Positions 53,656 to 63,479 of a stretch of DNA of 64,000 nt are shown piece by piece. The notes beneath the pieces are model-generated. The model worked only from the letters and a program-made list of their open reading frames with translations. It was not told where the DNA came from and did no database searches. A program made the position numbers and the translations under genes. How positions within the stretch are numbered: position 1 is the stretch's first letter; each line of letters begins with the position of its first letter. The stretch covers positions 1 to 64,000 of the forward strand of contig JALGYY010000009.1 of NCBI GenBank assembly GCA_025782575.1. Direction: 5' to 3'. Source of the stretch: a bacterium (GTDB lineage Bacteria; Orphanbacterota; Orphanbacteria; Orphanbacterales; Orphanbacteraceae).

Positions 53656-54986
53656 TTCTTTCTGTTCTTCTTTCTAATAGCGGATTTGGCTACGCGGATG
53701 AGCTGCACGATCGGGATGTTTGACGGGCATGTGTACGTGCAGGATCCGCATTCAATACAATCCATTACAAAGTACTCTTCGATTTCGTCCCATCGCTCGG
53801 CGTGCGCCAGTCTTCCGAAACGGGACGGATTCAAGAACGCCGGGCACGCCTCGAGGCACCGGCTGCATTTCACGCATGTGAATTCGGGGAGCCTGGATTG
53901 CTCCGCTTTCGTGAATACCAGAAGGCCGCTCGTCCCTTTAAGAACCGGTACGTCGATACTCATGAGGGGGAGGCCCATCATCGGGCCGCCGGCGATCACT
54001 TCACGCATGTGTTCCGTTATTGCTTCGCAGTGACTGAGCAAGGCCCGGATCGGCGTACCGATCGGGACGAGCAGATTGGCCGGCTGGCCGGTACCGGGGC
54101 CCGAGACCGTAACGATCCGCTCGATAAGCGGAATGCCGTGATCGAAGTAGTCGGCGATCGCCGCCATCGTCGCGACGTTGTTTACGATTACCCCGACATC
54201 GAGGGGGAGTTTGCCAGAGGGGACTTCGAGATCGAAGAGCGCCTTGATGAGCATTTTTTCAGCACCTTGCGGATACTTGACGCGAAGAGGGGCGACCTCG
54301 ATGTCTGTCCGGTCGCCGATCACTTTCTGGAGCGCCTTCACACCATCGGGCTTGTTCTTCTCCACCCCGATCACGGTCTTCGTCGCCCCGATCTTGGCTG
54401 CGAGAATTTCGGAGCCTCTCACAACACGCGCCGCCTCTTCGACCATCAGGCGGTGATCGGCTGTCAGGAAGGGTTCACACTCACATCCGTTAACGACGAG
54501 AGTCTCGATCTTCTTTCCGTCCGGCAATTTATATTTGACATGTGATGGGAAAGCCGCACCGCCCATCCCGACGAGCCCCGCCTCCTGCACGTGGGTGACG
54601 AACTCATCGATCGTGAGCGATTCCCAGTCGATCGGTGGCTGGTCGGGGAGGAGCTGGGGATCGTACGGATCGGCATCGATCACGATCGACTCGAGCATCC
54701 TGCCGTCCGGATGACGGCGTGGTTCGATCGCACGTACTGTTCCCGTCACCGGACTGTGAAGCGCGGTCGAAACATATCCTCCCGGCCGGGCGATCTTCTG
54801 ACCCCGGCGGACCGCCTCTCCCTTTCGCACGATCGATTGGGAAGGCGCCCCCAGATTCTGGCTGAGCGGGAGTACATAAGTCGCCACGAACGGTACGCGC
54901 TCGATTCGGAGCTCCGCAGTCTGTTCTTTATGATCGTCGGGATGGATCCCGTGTCGAAAACTGTTCGATCGAATCGTCAGACTCAA
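53652..54986 (-). CDS. rnfC: Rnf complex subunit RnfC
   Basis: A 444-residue membrane-associated subunit related to NqrF/Nuo51. Biotinyl-like N-terminal region (ALHSPVTGTVRAIE), Nuo51-like FMN/NADH-binding fold with GLVGMGGAAFPSHVKYKL and NGCECEPFLTADHRLM, SLBB segment, and two 4Fe-4S motifs: CVKCSRCLEACP (about 368) and CIECGSCTYTCP (about 407). It is the NAD(H) site of the complex. Overlaps the PFOR-like stop by 4 bases. Confidence 0.95.
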   Translation of the reverse strand: MSLTIRSNSFRHGIHPDDHKEQTAELRIERVPFVATYVLPLSQNLGAPSQSIVRKGEAVRRGQKIARPGGYVSTALHSPVTGTVRAIEPRRHPDGRMLESIVIDADPYDPQLLPDQPPIDWESLTIDEFVTHVQEAGLVGMGGAAFPSHVKYKLPDGKKIETLVVNGCECEPFLTADHRLMVEEAARVVRGSEILAAKIGATKTVIGVEKNKPDGVKALQKVIGDRTDIEVAPLRVKYPQGAEKMLIKALFDLEVPSGKLPLDVGVIVNNVATMAAIADYFDHGIPLIERIVTVSGPGTGQPANLLVPIGTPIRALLSHCEAITEHMREVIAGGPMMGLPLMSIDVPVLKGTSGLLVFTKAEQSRLPEFTCVKCSRCLEACPAFLNPSRFGRLAHAERWDEIEEYFVMDCIECGSCTYTCPSNIPIVQLIRVAKSAIRKKNRKK

Positions 54987-57900
54987 CTGGTTGCTCCGTT
55001 GTCGTTTGCGGCCGGTGTTTGACCGGCCAGCTGGACCAGCCTGTTCCGCAGCCTGTCAAGCATTTCGGACCGGGCCTTCTCATCGGCGGCTTGAATCTTC
55101 GCTTCGTATTCCCGTTTGAGCGAGGCGATTTCTCCCTTGTGCCTCGCGGCGATATCGCTCTCCGCTTCTTCGCGAACCCTCTCGGTGAACGGTGTCACCA
55201 CGCCCGCGATCTCCTGGAGAGTGCGCCAGATCTGGAGACGGTTATCGGCAAGATCGACCACCGTGGCCGGAACATGCCATGTGTCCGTCGGAAGATCAGA
55301 TCGATCATGCAGACGGAGCACAGGTACTTTTCCGGCGCGGTCACTATTGGATAGCATGATGAACTCACCGAGATCGATCGCTTCCCCGTCAGACTGTTCG
55401 AATGGCCTGAAGCCTCCGGCGAAACGGGCTTCGGTAAAGGCCCAGTGCGCCGGCGTCATGAGATCACCCGATTCTTCGCGAACCCAGCTCTCCTGCTCTG
55501 CCGGATTTCCGGTTAGATCGACCCGCACGCCGAACACGCCGCCGTCCGATGGATCGTAGCGGAAAAGAGGGAACGACCGTGTGCGAACGGCGATTTCCGC
55601 CTGCTTGACGGCGCCGTCGGTTGCGAAGCCGTGGCGCTCGGGATCAGGCGCGTGCACATGAATGAGCGCCGGGCCGTCGAACTGGACGGCGTCGGCCATG
55701 CCGGTCGCGAAGTGATCCCGATGGGCGATCGAAGTCTTCAGTACGAACGCCCTCCGCGCGGCAAGCGCGAGAAGTGCGAGATCCGATGCAGCCGGAATCG
55801 CCCGATCCACATCGATCGCCGGCGCGCCGAGCACGACGACTTTGACCGGGAGATCGGTTCCGAGGAGAGCGAGCAGAGAATCGAATCCGTCGTTCCGCAG
55901 GTCCTCTTCATCCAGCAGTACGAGAAGCGGCGCTACTTCGGGAAGGGGGGGGGGCTTGGGCGCTGCTGGTCTTATGCCGCGCGATCGTCCTCGCCTGGCC
56001 GCCCTCACCGGGTCTTTCACAATCTCCGCCGCTTCATCTACAAAGCGCCACTCTTCCGCGGCAATTCGCCTGTTGCTTTCGGCAAGCCCGCGCGCGACAC
56101 TCCCCGCTCGTTCAGCGCTTACTACCGACACGGGGATTGAGAACGGATTGTCCGGGAATCTTCCTGCCCAGGCGGCCACACGATGGCCGGCGAGGAGAAG
56201 TCCGAACGGCGCTCTCGGAATCCCTTCGATTCCCTTCTCCAGTCGCCAGCGTGTCTCGGCAAGTCCCCGCGCCGTATCGACGAGCTTCTGCAGTGCCAGA
56301 CCGTCCACGGTGCCGGCATCCGACGCACTCTCGATCCGGGCAGCCAGACTGGACAGATCGAAGTTGCTCTGGCCGATCGCTTCGATCCCTTCGGCCATCA
56401 CATCGAGCTGATCTGTCGGGAGGGCTTTGTACAGTGTCTCTCTGATTTTTTCGGAAAATCGGGCCTGCAGATCGGCGATCCGATCGATCTTCTCGGTGCG
56501 GGCGGCCCCCAGAACGGCAGCCGCCGATGCGAGGGCATGTCGAAGCGCGATCGCGCCGCCGCTTCCGGGCGTCGAGTGATCGCCGCTGATCATCGTATGA
56601 CGATATCGCCTGGAAAGCATGGTCGCCGCTACAAATCCCGGTTCATCCGCTTTACGAATCTCTGCAATCACGGCAGTCGGAGTTTCGGGAACGCGCGCCA
56701 CCTGGTCATGTTTCCGGCGTGCCTCGATTATCCGTTCGGCTGAGTCAGGTTGCAGCCGAAGTGCTCCCGGATCACAGACGGATGTGCAAACTCCGCAGCC
56801 CTTGCAGGCGGAGGGATCGATTCCGAGGAACAGCAGGTTGCCGGTCCCTTTGGAAGAGGCTTCAGGTGCAGTCCAGAGATGCTCGGTAACCGCCGCCGGA
56901 AGAATGTTCACGGTTTCGGCTACAGCCGAGGCTGCCTCCTCGAGAGATTGCCGGCGATCTTCCTGAAACTTCGTTTTTGCAATGATCTTATTGAACGCTT
57001 CCTGAATCGCCGCCCCCACCGTGGGCGCGGCCTCCTCGCCTGCGAGCTCCTTCATCATGCCGGGAGCGAGTTTGGCGGCGATCATGCGGAGCGAGTCAAC
57101 AGCGCGGCCCGCGGCTTTCGCTTCGCTCATCGCATGGTCCAGCACGGCGGACGGTTTCTGTGCGGCCACCGTGATCGCGCCATGGGGGCAGAAGGTCCAG
57201 CAGTTTCCGCAGCCCGTGCAGAGCGCGGTGTCGAAAGCCGGCATCGTCTCACGGGATGCCGACGTGTCATGAAATACAGCTGACATGGATGGAACGACGC
57301 CGAGCGTATGGGCCGGGTCGGGCGAAATCTCGTCTTCACCGGCATACGACGGACGGAACATGGTTTCATCGATGAACCGTGGAAGGCTCCGGAATGAATT
57401 GTCTTCACGCCCGAGTCCCCGAACCCATGGTGGGGCCGGAGCCGGCCCGGGAGCAGGCGACCGTTCCACTACGATCTTCTCGACCGTTTGTGCCGAGCCG
57501 AGGCCTCGGGTAAACGCCTCTGCCATCTCCGTCTGAAGCGAGTCTCCGAGCCCGCGGTTCAGATCCGCCAGTGCTCCGGTCAGTCGATTCGTATCGATAC
57601 TTCGGGAAATCATTTGAAGAGTGCTGAAGAGGGCACCGAGTAGGAACGGTTCGCGACTCTCTCTGGATTCGCCGGACGTGTCGGCCCGAAAAAATCGCAC
57701 TTCTCTGTCCAGGCTGATTTTGGCGGTGATGCGATCGAGTGGGAGGATGTCGTCAACGAGCGCGCCGCCGATGGGGAGAAGAACCGCCCCTCCCCGGATG
57801 ACGTTGCCGACCGCCCCCGCAGCCGCCCCTTTCGGACTCGCGACAAGCAGGAGGTCGGCGGCTCTGTCGTCACCGGGATCGCGAAGCGTTTCATCACCGA

Positions 57901-59434
57901 AAGCGATCGTGTGCAGACTGTAGGGCGCCCACTCATATCGGCCTGACCCCGCGCGGTATCGAACGCTGCCGCCCCGGGCACGATGGATGAGCTCGGCCGC
58001 GCGGGTGGCGAGCCTGTCTCCACTCCCGTCCAGAGATAGAATCGAGATGACCGTCGATCCATCGGGTCGGGACGTTACGCTCTTGTCTAACGCGGTGATT
58101 CCCGTTTTCTCCACGCCGGGAAACGCCTTCCTGACCTGGTCGACTCTCCCCTGTCGTTTGGGGTACTTCCCTGTATCGGCGGCGAAATCAATGCCCAGAT
58201 AGAACGGGCCGGAGCCACGCTTTTCAATCGACCGTATCAACTCGATCAGATCGGCCTGGCGTAGCGGCAGGCCACCGAGGCCGTAGATAGCGGAGTGAAT
58301 CCGCGGCATATCCCTGGCGCGCCAGCCGCGACGGTCACCCTTCGAGCCGTCGCCATGACGCTCGAGTTCAAGCGCTCGCTGTGCTGCTCCTCGAATCGCC
58401 TGCGTCAGGGAGGGTTCCTGCGACAGCGGTGAATCCGAAGGTTCGAGCACGACCACATGCTGCTTTCCTCGAAGGAGATCAGCAAGCTGAGCACCTGGGA
58501 ACGGCCGGACCGCATGAATGCCGGCGACTCCTGTTTTCTGTTTGATGGAACGAAGATGGGTAGCGGCGGCTTCCGCCACTTCCAGAGCGGCACCCCGGGC
58601 TACGATCACGAGCTGCGCATCTTTCAACTTTTCGATGGAGATCGCCTGAACGGGACGATCGAAAAACCGGCTCACTTCCTCGAAGGCGCCGGCAAGAACG
58701 GACTCGAATGGATCGAAAACGAAAGGACGTCTGCCGGATTCCCCATGACCGCCGAGGTCCGTCGCCTGGGAAGCGGCGATCAGCACGGGCACATCGGGGT
58801 CGAACCACCGGGGGACGCGGCGCCGGTTCGGGCCGAAGAGGAGTTTCTGCTCCGCAGTTGGTGATACGATCTTGTCTTCTGCGGTGCCGAGCAGTGTATC
58901 CACTTCAGCCGCCGCCGGAAGCTTCACATCCTGGAGAGCCGTTCCGGTGGCGTCTCCATCGATCAGAACGACGACGGGGAGGAGAGCATTCTCGGCTGCC
59001 AATCGGGCGACGAGATTCAAGTCGAACACATCCTGCACATTTCCCGCATGCAGCACGACGGCACCGGCATCGGCTGAGAGCGCACTGTCGAAACGGTCGC
59101 CCGATGGAGCGTTTCCACGGGTGGAAGTGATCGCATTGATGACGATCGGGAGCCGGCGATGAGCAGCCTGGCGCCACACATGAAGGACCTCGGCCGATCG
59201 GGCGTTCTCCAGCAGGACCGTTACACGCGTACCACCGAGTGCGGCTCCGATCGCACGGTCGCCGTCGATGTACAGCCCCTGATCGGTATCGGGGCCGTTG
59301 TTCCCTGCCGCGAGAGCGTGAGCCAATCGGAGCGCTTCCTGACCGCTCGACAGAACGGCATGGCTCGAAGCCCCCCCGCCGGGACGTCTTCTCATTTCAT
59401 GGAGCTCTGCAAGTAACTCATTGACCGTGTGCAT
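54983..59434 (-). CDS. giant PFOR-like iron-sulfur protein (1483 residues) within rnf operon
   Basis: Domain order follows pyruvate:ferredoxin oxidoreductase (usually about 1200 residues) but is divergent. N-terminal pyrimidine-binding-like domain (about 1-250), domain II (about 270-370), gamma-like domain (about 410-570), two 4Fe-4S motifs CTGCGNCWTFCP (about 738) and CKGCGVCTSVCDPG (about 875) separated by a long helical insert, then a region like the PFOR TPP domain ending PALIHVHAPDPERHGF and SFPLFRYDP (about 1289), and a coiled-coil tail. The GDG...N TPP motif and Cys ligands of true PFOR are not seen, so it is probably not a complete 2-oxoacid oxidase. AAAGGA before ATG 59434 sets the start, 7 bases after rnfB. 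Likely an electron-transfer or scaffolding protein between KorAB and Rnf (inference). Confidence 0.72.
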   Translation of the reverse strand: MHTVNELLAELHEMRRRPGGGASSHAVLSSGQEALRLAHALAAGNNGPDTDQGLYIDGDRAIGAALGGTRVTVLLENARSAEVLHVWRQAAHRRLPIVINAITSTRGNAPSGDRFDSALSADAGAVVLHAGNVQDVFDLNLVARLAAENALLPVVVLIDGDATGTALQDVKLPAAAEVDTLLGTAEDKIVSPTAEQKLLFGPNRRRVPRWFDPDVPVLIAASQATDLGGHGESGRRPFVFDPFESVLAGAFEEVSRFFDRPVQAISIEKLKDAQLVIVARGAALEVAEAAATHLRSIKQKTGVAGIHAVRPFPGAQLADLLRGKQHVVVLEPSDSPLSQEPSLTQAIRGAAQRALELERHGDGSKGDRRGWRARDMPRIHSAIYGLGGLPLRQADLIELIRSIEKRGSGPFYLGIDFAADTGKYPKRQGRVDQVRKAFPGVEKTGITALDKSVTSRPDGSTVISILSLDGSGDRLATRAAELIHRARGGSVRYRAGSGRYEWAPYSLHTIAFGDETLRDPGDDRAADLLLVASPKGAAAGAVGNVIRGGAVLLPIGGALVDDILPLDRITAKISLDREVRFFRADTSGESRESREPFLLGALFSTLQMISRSIDTNRLTGALADLNRGLGDSLQTEMAEAFTRGLGSAQTVEKIVVERSPAPGPAPAPPWVRGLGREDNSFRSLPRFIDETMFRPSYAGEDEISPDPAHTLGVVPSMSAVFHDTSASRETMPAFDTALCTGCGNCWTFCPHGAITVAAQKPSAVLDHAMSEAKAAGRAVDSLRMIAAKLAPGMMKELAGEEAAPTVGAAIQEAFNKIIAKTKFQEDRRQSLEEAASAVAETVNILPAAVTEHLWTAPEASSKGTGNLLFLGIDPSACKGCGVCTSVCDPGALRLQPDSAERIIEARRKHDQVARVPETPTAVIAEIRKADEPGFVAATMLSRRYRHTMISGDHSTPGSGGAIALRHALASAAAVLGAARTEKIDRIADLQARFSEKIRETLYKALPTDQLDVMAEGIEAIGQSNFDLSSLAARIESASDAGTVDGLALQKLVDTARGLAETRWRLEKGIEGIPRAPFGLLLAGHRVAAWAGRFPDNPFSIPVSVVSAERAGSVARGLAESNRRIAAEEWRFVDEAAEIVKDPVRAARRGRSRGIRPAAPKPPPLPEVAPLLVLLDEEDLRNDGFDSLLALLGTDLPVKVVVLGAPAIDVDRAIPAASDLALLALAARRAFVLKTSIAHRDHFATGMADAVQFDGPALIHVHAPDPERHGFATDGAVKQAEIAVRTRSFPLFRYDPSDGGVFGVRVDLTGNPAEQESWVREESGDLMTPAHWAFTEARFAGGFRPFEQSDGEAIDLGEFIMLSNSDRAGKVPVLRLHDRSDLPTDTWHVPATVVDLADNRLQIWRTLQEIAGVVTPFTERVREEAESDIAARHKGEIASLKREYEAKIQAADEKARSEMLDRLRNRLVQLAGQTPAANDNGATS

Positions 59435-59441
59435 CGATCCT

Positions 59442-60269
59442 TTACCCTTCGACGGTCCCTTCGAACTGTCCGTCAGGTACCCATTGGATGGCTCCCGTGG
59501 GACAGCGGAACGTGGCATTCGGCGCCGCGAGATCGGTCCGGGCATACTCGATCACCGGCAGGTTATTGTCCATAACGATCAGCCCGTCATCCGCGTCCAT
59601 GGCGCAACGCCCGCAGGCATCGCAAGCTACCGTGCAGAGGTTTGTGGCGTCCTCGCCTGCCAGGGGGGAGGCGCACTGAACGAGCAGCGGCATGGTCATC
59701 GGGACAAGCTCGAAAATATCCCTCGGGCATGCTTCCACGCAGTCGCCGCAGGCCGTACAAAGATCGGGGTCCACCACCGGGAGCCCGTTGCTGTTCATTC
59801 GAATCGCGTCGAAATCGCAGGCCACATCACAGTCGGCGAGGCCGAGGCAGCCCCAGGGACATCCTTTGCCTCCGCTCCCGACAACTGCAGCGGCGCGGCA
59901 GCTCGTAAATCCTTCGTATTCGGCGATCTGCTTCGCCTGGGCGCGACCGCCGGCGCAGTGAAGCCGGGCGACGATCTTGACTCTGGCTCCGGCTTCGACG
60001 CCGAGAAACCCGGCCACTCGATCTACATTCTCGGGACTCGAGACGGTGCAGCCGCTTGGCGCCGATTCTCCGCCGATCAATGATTCGGCAAAGGCGCGGC
60101 ATCCTGGCGATCCGCACGCGCCGCAGTTCGTCCCCGGCAACATATCGACAAGGGGCTCGAGCCGTGGATCTTCGTAGACACGGAGAAACTTGTATGCCAC
60201 TGCCAGAATTACGCCGAAAAGAGTGGCCAACCCTCCCATGATTGCGGCGGAGAGAAGCACGTCGTTCAC
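59442..60269 (-). CDS. rnfB: Rnf complex subunit RnfB
   Basis: A 275-residue electron-entry subunit. N-terminal anchor (AAIMGGLATLFGVILAVAYK), then the 4Fe-4S domain LPGTNCGACGSPGCRAFAES (about 44), and ferredoxin modules: KGCPWGCLGLADCDVACDF, LCTACGDCVEACPRDIF (about 169), CTVACDACGRCAM and CPTGAIQW. It takes electrons from ferredoxin. GTG 60269 is chosen because GAGGAG lies just upstream. Its position between two PFOR-like genes, away from rnfA, is unusual; in clostridia rnfB is the last gene. Confidence 0.95.
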   Translation of the reverse strand: MNDVLLSAAIMGGLATLFGVILAVAYKFLRVYEDPRLEPLVDMLPGTNCGACGSPGCRAFAESLIGGESAPSGCTVSSPENVDRVAGFLGVEAGARVKIVARLHCAGGRAQAKQIAEYEGFTSCRAAAVVGSGGKGCPWGCLGLADCDVACDFDAIRMNSNGLPVVDPDLCTACGDCVEACPRDIFELVPMTMPLLVQCASPLAGEDATNLCTVACDACGRCAMDADDGLIVMDNNLPVIEYARTDLAAPNATFRCPTGAIQWVPDGQFEGTVEG

Positions 60270-60283
60270 CGGGATCGACTCCT

Positions 60284-62521
60284 CTACTGGTACCGCTCGG
60301 CGCGCGTGACCCACTCATCCAGATTCGGTTCCTTCGGGTCGAATGGTTGACCCGGATGGATGCAGTCGGCCGGACAGCCTTCGGCGGCCAGCACGATCTC
60401 GCGGTAGAGGCCACCACGGGGGTCGCCGATGATGACCTGGTTGTTGTCGTCGTAAACGAAGATCTTCGCGTTAATATTGACGCAGTCGTTGCAGCTCGTA
60501 CAGAGGGCCGTTTCCACCCAGGGCTCCTCGGAGAATTCTTCGTCCTCTTCCTCGGCGGCAGCTGGGGCGGGGGCGGCTGCTTCGGCCGTTGCTTCGGCTG
60601 CCGGGGGAGGAACTGCTGCCGGTGAGGGAGCGGCTGGGGCGGGAGCAGTGGACGTCGCGGCTCCTCCGGCCAATTCTGTCGCCAGATCAAGACCGAGCAG
60701 TGACTGCGCCAGTCCTGCCATCGCCTTTTCCGTCGTCTCTTCCCTTACTTTTGTGATCTCGTCTTCGTGGCGGAGCTGAGTACGATCCCTTTCTGCGGCC
60801 GCTTCATTGTGCGCTTCCTGAACTGCTTTTTCGACCGCTTCCCGTACATACTCGCTCTTGATTCCGGCGAGCTCCTGAAGTGTTCGCCAGTAATCGAGCC
60901 GATCCCGGCAGGCCATCGCCAATGTGCGGGTCACTGCGAGAAGGACCGGACCGTTCTCCCCTACAGCCCGAATGTAAGGAATCTTGTGGATCGAAGATTC
61001 TTTATCGAGGTCCAGATATTCGGCGAGTGGGGCGAGGTACTTCTTCGATACGCCATCCTGAAGAGGGAGAAAATCGGCCTTTCGAATCTTCCGGAGAAGG
61101 GCGAAGTCGGCCAGTGTGAAGACTTCTTTCTCTCCGGTCTTCTGATCTCCGTCATCCGGATCGGCCAGGTCGAAAAGCGGCCAGTCCTGTTCCGGCTGAG
61201 GATTATCAGTGAAGTCCATCCGCCTTGCCCATGACGTACCGGCTGCCGGATCGTACCGGAAGAAAGGATGGGACCGTGAAGCGAGTCCGCCGTCGGCGTA
61301 GAGCACCAGGTCGTTCTCTGCATCGCCGACCATTCGTTCGGTCATGTGCAGAGCGGGGAGAATCCCGTCCAGCGCCTGCAGAAAACCTTTCAGCAAGTGC
61401 TTGGGATAGGTAGGTGAGGACTGCTGCACGAATGCGTTCCGGTGAGAAAGACCGAAATAGCCGAGCTCGATTGAACTCTTGCCCGGATCACGCTCCGAAA
61501 GATAGCCTGCCGGGTCGACCGAAGCGATCACATGAATCGGTTTGGATGACGCAAGGAGACAGGAGAGTGTGTGGATTCCGTCCCCCTGAAGACGGTCCGC
61601 GTTTTCTATGGCTACCACTACCGGCAGAAGGGCGAGTTCCCCGGCCGTAAAGACCGAAGGGCCGAACTGCCGAAACCAGATCTCATGACGATCCGCTCGA
61701 TAGCGCCCTTCCGCTTCGAGCCGTGCCATACGAACAGCCAGGAAGAGGGGAGTATGATCGTTCGCCATCCGGTCGAACTCGGCGACTGCCTGTGTGCAGG
61801 GATCGTCGTTCTGTACGAATCGGCTCCCCGGATCATTCTCCCCCTTGGCAGGAGAGAACGAATGATCATGCACGACGACCAGCTCAGATTGCGTGTCGAG
61901 GGCGAGATGAGCTTCCATGGTGGCCAGCGCCGATTCAAGCCGCTCCCGACGTTCGGTCGCCATCGCAACGGAGCCCCGCCGCTCGCCGAAAAGCTCGGAG
62001 AGTGCGGTCGGGTCCATGAACTGCGATCCTGTGGCGCCTACCGTCTGGCTGAGGTGCTCCGGTGCACGAGCTTCCGGCCTTTTCAGACGATCCACCTCGA
62101 GCATGCCCCGAAGGGCGGTGCAGAGCTCTCCCAGTTCCACGCGGAACGGGGTGCGCCTCGCCGCGAGCCGGCTCTTGACCGCCGCACGAAAAATATGAAG
62201 AGCGCTCTGATCGTTCAGATCGATTACAAAAGCATGATCCGATGCCGCGAGACCCTTGTCCGGATCGACGCTCTGGATGATGGAATCGCTCTCCCCGGGA
62301 ACAAGTAGCAGCGGATAGGGGCTGCGCTTTTCCTGGCCAGACAGGCCGGGAAGTGCGGCGGGCAGATACGCGCCCCCGTCACCGCTATTCAGAGCGGCGT
62401 CGGATGAGCCTTCGAAGTGGAAACGTCGCAGGAGATGAATGTACTCCCGCTGATCGACTTTCGGTGCGGGTTCAGGGTTCGGTCCGGGCGCTTCGCCTTT
62501 GGTCATCGTTCCGTTCTCCAT
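60284..62521 (-). CDS. PFOR-like protein with C-terminal ferredoxin domain (745 residues)
   Basis: The central part (about 230-520) resembles the PFOR TPP-domain region: AFVQQSSPTYPKHLLKGFLQ, then ALDGILPALHMTE and SHPFFRYDPAAGTS (about 418). The segment DRLDYWRTLQELAGIKSEYV parallels the tail of the 1483-residue protein (QIWRTLQEIAGV), so the two are paralogous here. An Ala/Pro/Glu-rich linker (about 625-662) leads to a ferredoxin-like end: CTSCNDCVNINAKIFVYDD (about 673) and AAEGCPADCIHPG, one 4Fe-4S site. No complete TPP motif seen. It lies between korB and rnfB and is a good candidate for a dedicated electron carrier. An ATG at 62506 is an alternative start. Confidence 0.72.
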   Translation of the reverse strand: MENGTMTKGEAPGPNPEPAPKVDQREYIHLLRRFHFEGSSDAALNSGDGGAYLPAALPGLSGQEKRSPYPLLLVPGESDSIIQSVDPDKGLAASDHAFVIDLNDQSALHIFRAAVKSRLAARRTPFRVELGELCTALRGMLEVDRLKRPEARAPEHLSQTVGATGSQFMDPTALSELFGERRGSVAMATERRERLESALATMEAHLALDTQSELVVVHDHSFSPAKGENDPGSRFVQNDDPCTQAVAEFDRMANDHTPLFLAVRMARLEAEGRYRADRHEIWFRQFGPSVFTAGELALLPVVVAIENADRLQGDGIHTLSCLLASSKPIHVIASVDPAGYLSERDPGKSSIELGYFGLSHRNAFVQQSSPTYPKHLLKGFLQALDGILPALHMTERMVGDAENDLVLYADGGLASRSHPFFRYDPAAGTSWARRMDFTDNPQPEQDWPLFDLADPDDGDQKTGEKEVFTLADFALLRKIRKADFLPLQDGVSKKYLAPLAEYLDLDKESSIHKIPYIRAVGENGPVLLAVTRTLAMACRDRLDYWRTLQELAGIKSEYVREAVEKAVQEAHNEAAAERDRTQLRHEDEITKVREETTEKAMAGLAQSLLGLDLATELAGGAATSTAPAPAAPSPAAVPPPAAEATAEAAAPAPAAAEEEDEEFSEEPWVETALCTSCNDCVNINAKIFVYDDNNQVIIGDPRGGLYREIVLAAEGCPADCIHPGQPFDPKEPNLDEWVTRAERYQ

Positions 62522-62525
62522 CCGA

Positions 62526-63479
62526 TCAGATCGCGAATCGGGCGATCTCTTCGCGGACCGCCTTCAGTTTGTCACCGGCATCCATGTCGAGACCATGGTT
62601 CGTGAATTCATCGTATATAACCGTATTCGGATCATGGAACAGGAGGCCGATCGCCAGCTTCCCTTCGAGGGTCGAAAGATCACGAGCTCCGGTCATATCC
62701 GAGGGATCGTGCACTACTTTGTTCTTGAACTTCTTCTCTACTGCCGGCTCCACCTCGATCCCGTTCTCGTGGGTAAGCAGGATGAGCCTGGTCGGATCGT
62801 TAATAATAGGGTCAAAAAGATTCGGCGTAAATGTGGGGCATCGCTGCATGATTCGCACGAAGCTGAGCCCTTTGTGTTGGTAGGCCGCGTTCAACGTGGC
62901 GTAGAGATGGGGCGGGTTCCAGTCAACCGTCTGAGCTACGAACGATACATTTGTGAACCCGAGCGTCGCCAGTGTCGGGTTCAAAGGGGGTAACCATGTT
63001 CCGGATGGGTGCGTACTCGTTACCAATCCCTGGGGGCTCGTAGGTGAGGACTGATTCTTGGTAAGGCCGTAGACGTTATTGTCGAAGAGCATGACCGTGA
63101 TGTTCATGTTATATCGAATCGCGTGAATCCAGTGGCCGGCGCCGATCGAACAGCAATCGCCGTCACCGGTGGCGACCCAGATGTCCAGGTCAGGTCTTCG
63201 GGCCTTGATGCCGCATGCCACGGGAAGAGCTCTCCCATGGAGCCCGTGGAATCCATATGTGTTCATATAATGAGGGAAACGACTCGAACAGCCGATTCCA
63301 GAGACGGCGACCATCTTCTCCGGCGGAATCTGATTGTCCCGGCAGATTCGCTTCACAGCGGATAGAACAGCGAAGTCACCACATCCGGGGCACCATCGCG
63401 CTTCGCCGCCGTCATAATCCTCGATCGTGTACTGATTGGGAGGAAGCTCCTGAATCCAATCGGCTTCTTTCTTGATCAT
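62526..63479 (-). CDS. korB: 2-oxoacid:ferredoxin oxidoreductase beta subunit
   Basis: A 317-residue TPP- and iron-sulfur-binding subunit. RWCPGCGDFAVLSAVKR and SGIGCSSRFPHYMNTYGFHG carry cluster Cys; WVATGDGDCCSIGAGHWIHA starts the GDG...N TPP motif (ending LFDNNVYGLTKNQSSPTS). It matches the two-subunit KorAB/OFOR enzymes that cleave 2-oxoglutarate or pyruvate with CoA and reduce ferredoxin. Substrate not fixed by sequence alone. ATG overlaps the korA stop (ATGA). Confidence 0.94.
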   Translation of the reverse strand: MIKKEADWIQELPPNQYTIEDYDGGEARWCPGCGDFAVLSAVKRICRDNQIPPEKMVAVSGIGCSSRFPHYMNTYGFHGLHGRALPVACGIKARRPDLDIWVATGDGDCCSIGAGHWIHAIRYNMNITVMLFDNNVYGLTKNQSSPTSPQGLVTSTHPSGTWLPPLNPTLATLGFTNVSFVAQTVDWNPPHLYATLNAAYQHKGLSFVRIMQRCPTFTPNLFDPIINDPTRLILLTHENGIEVEPAVEKKFKNKVVHDPSDMTGARDLSTLEGKLAIGLLFHDPNTVIYDEFTNHGLDMDAGDKLKAVREEIARFAI

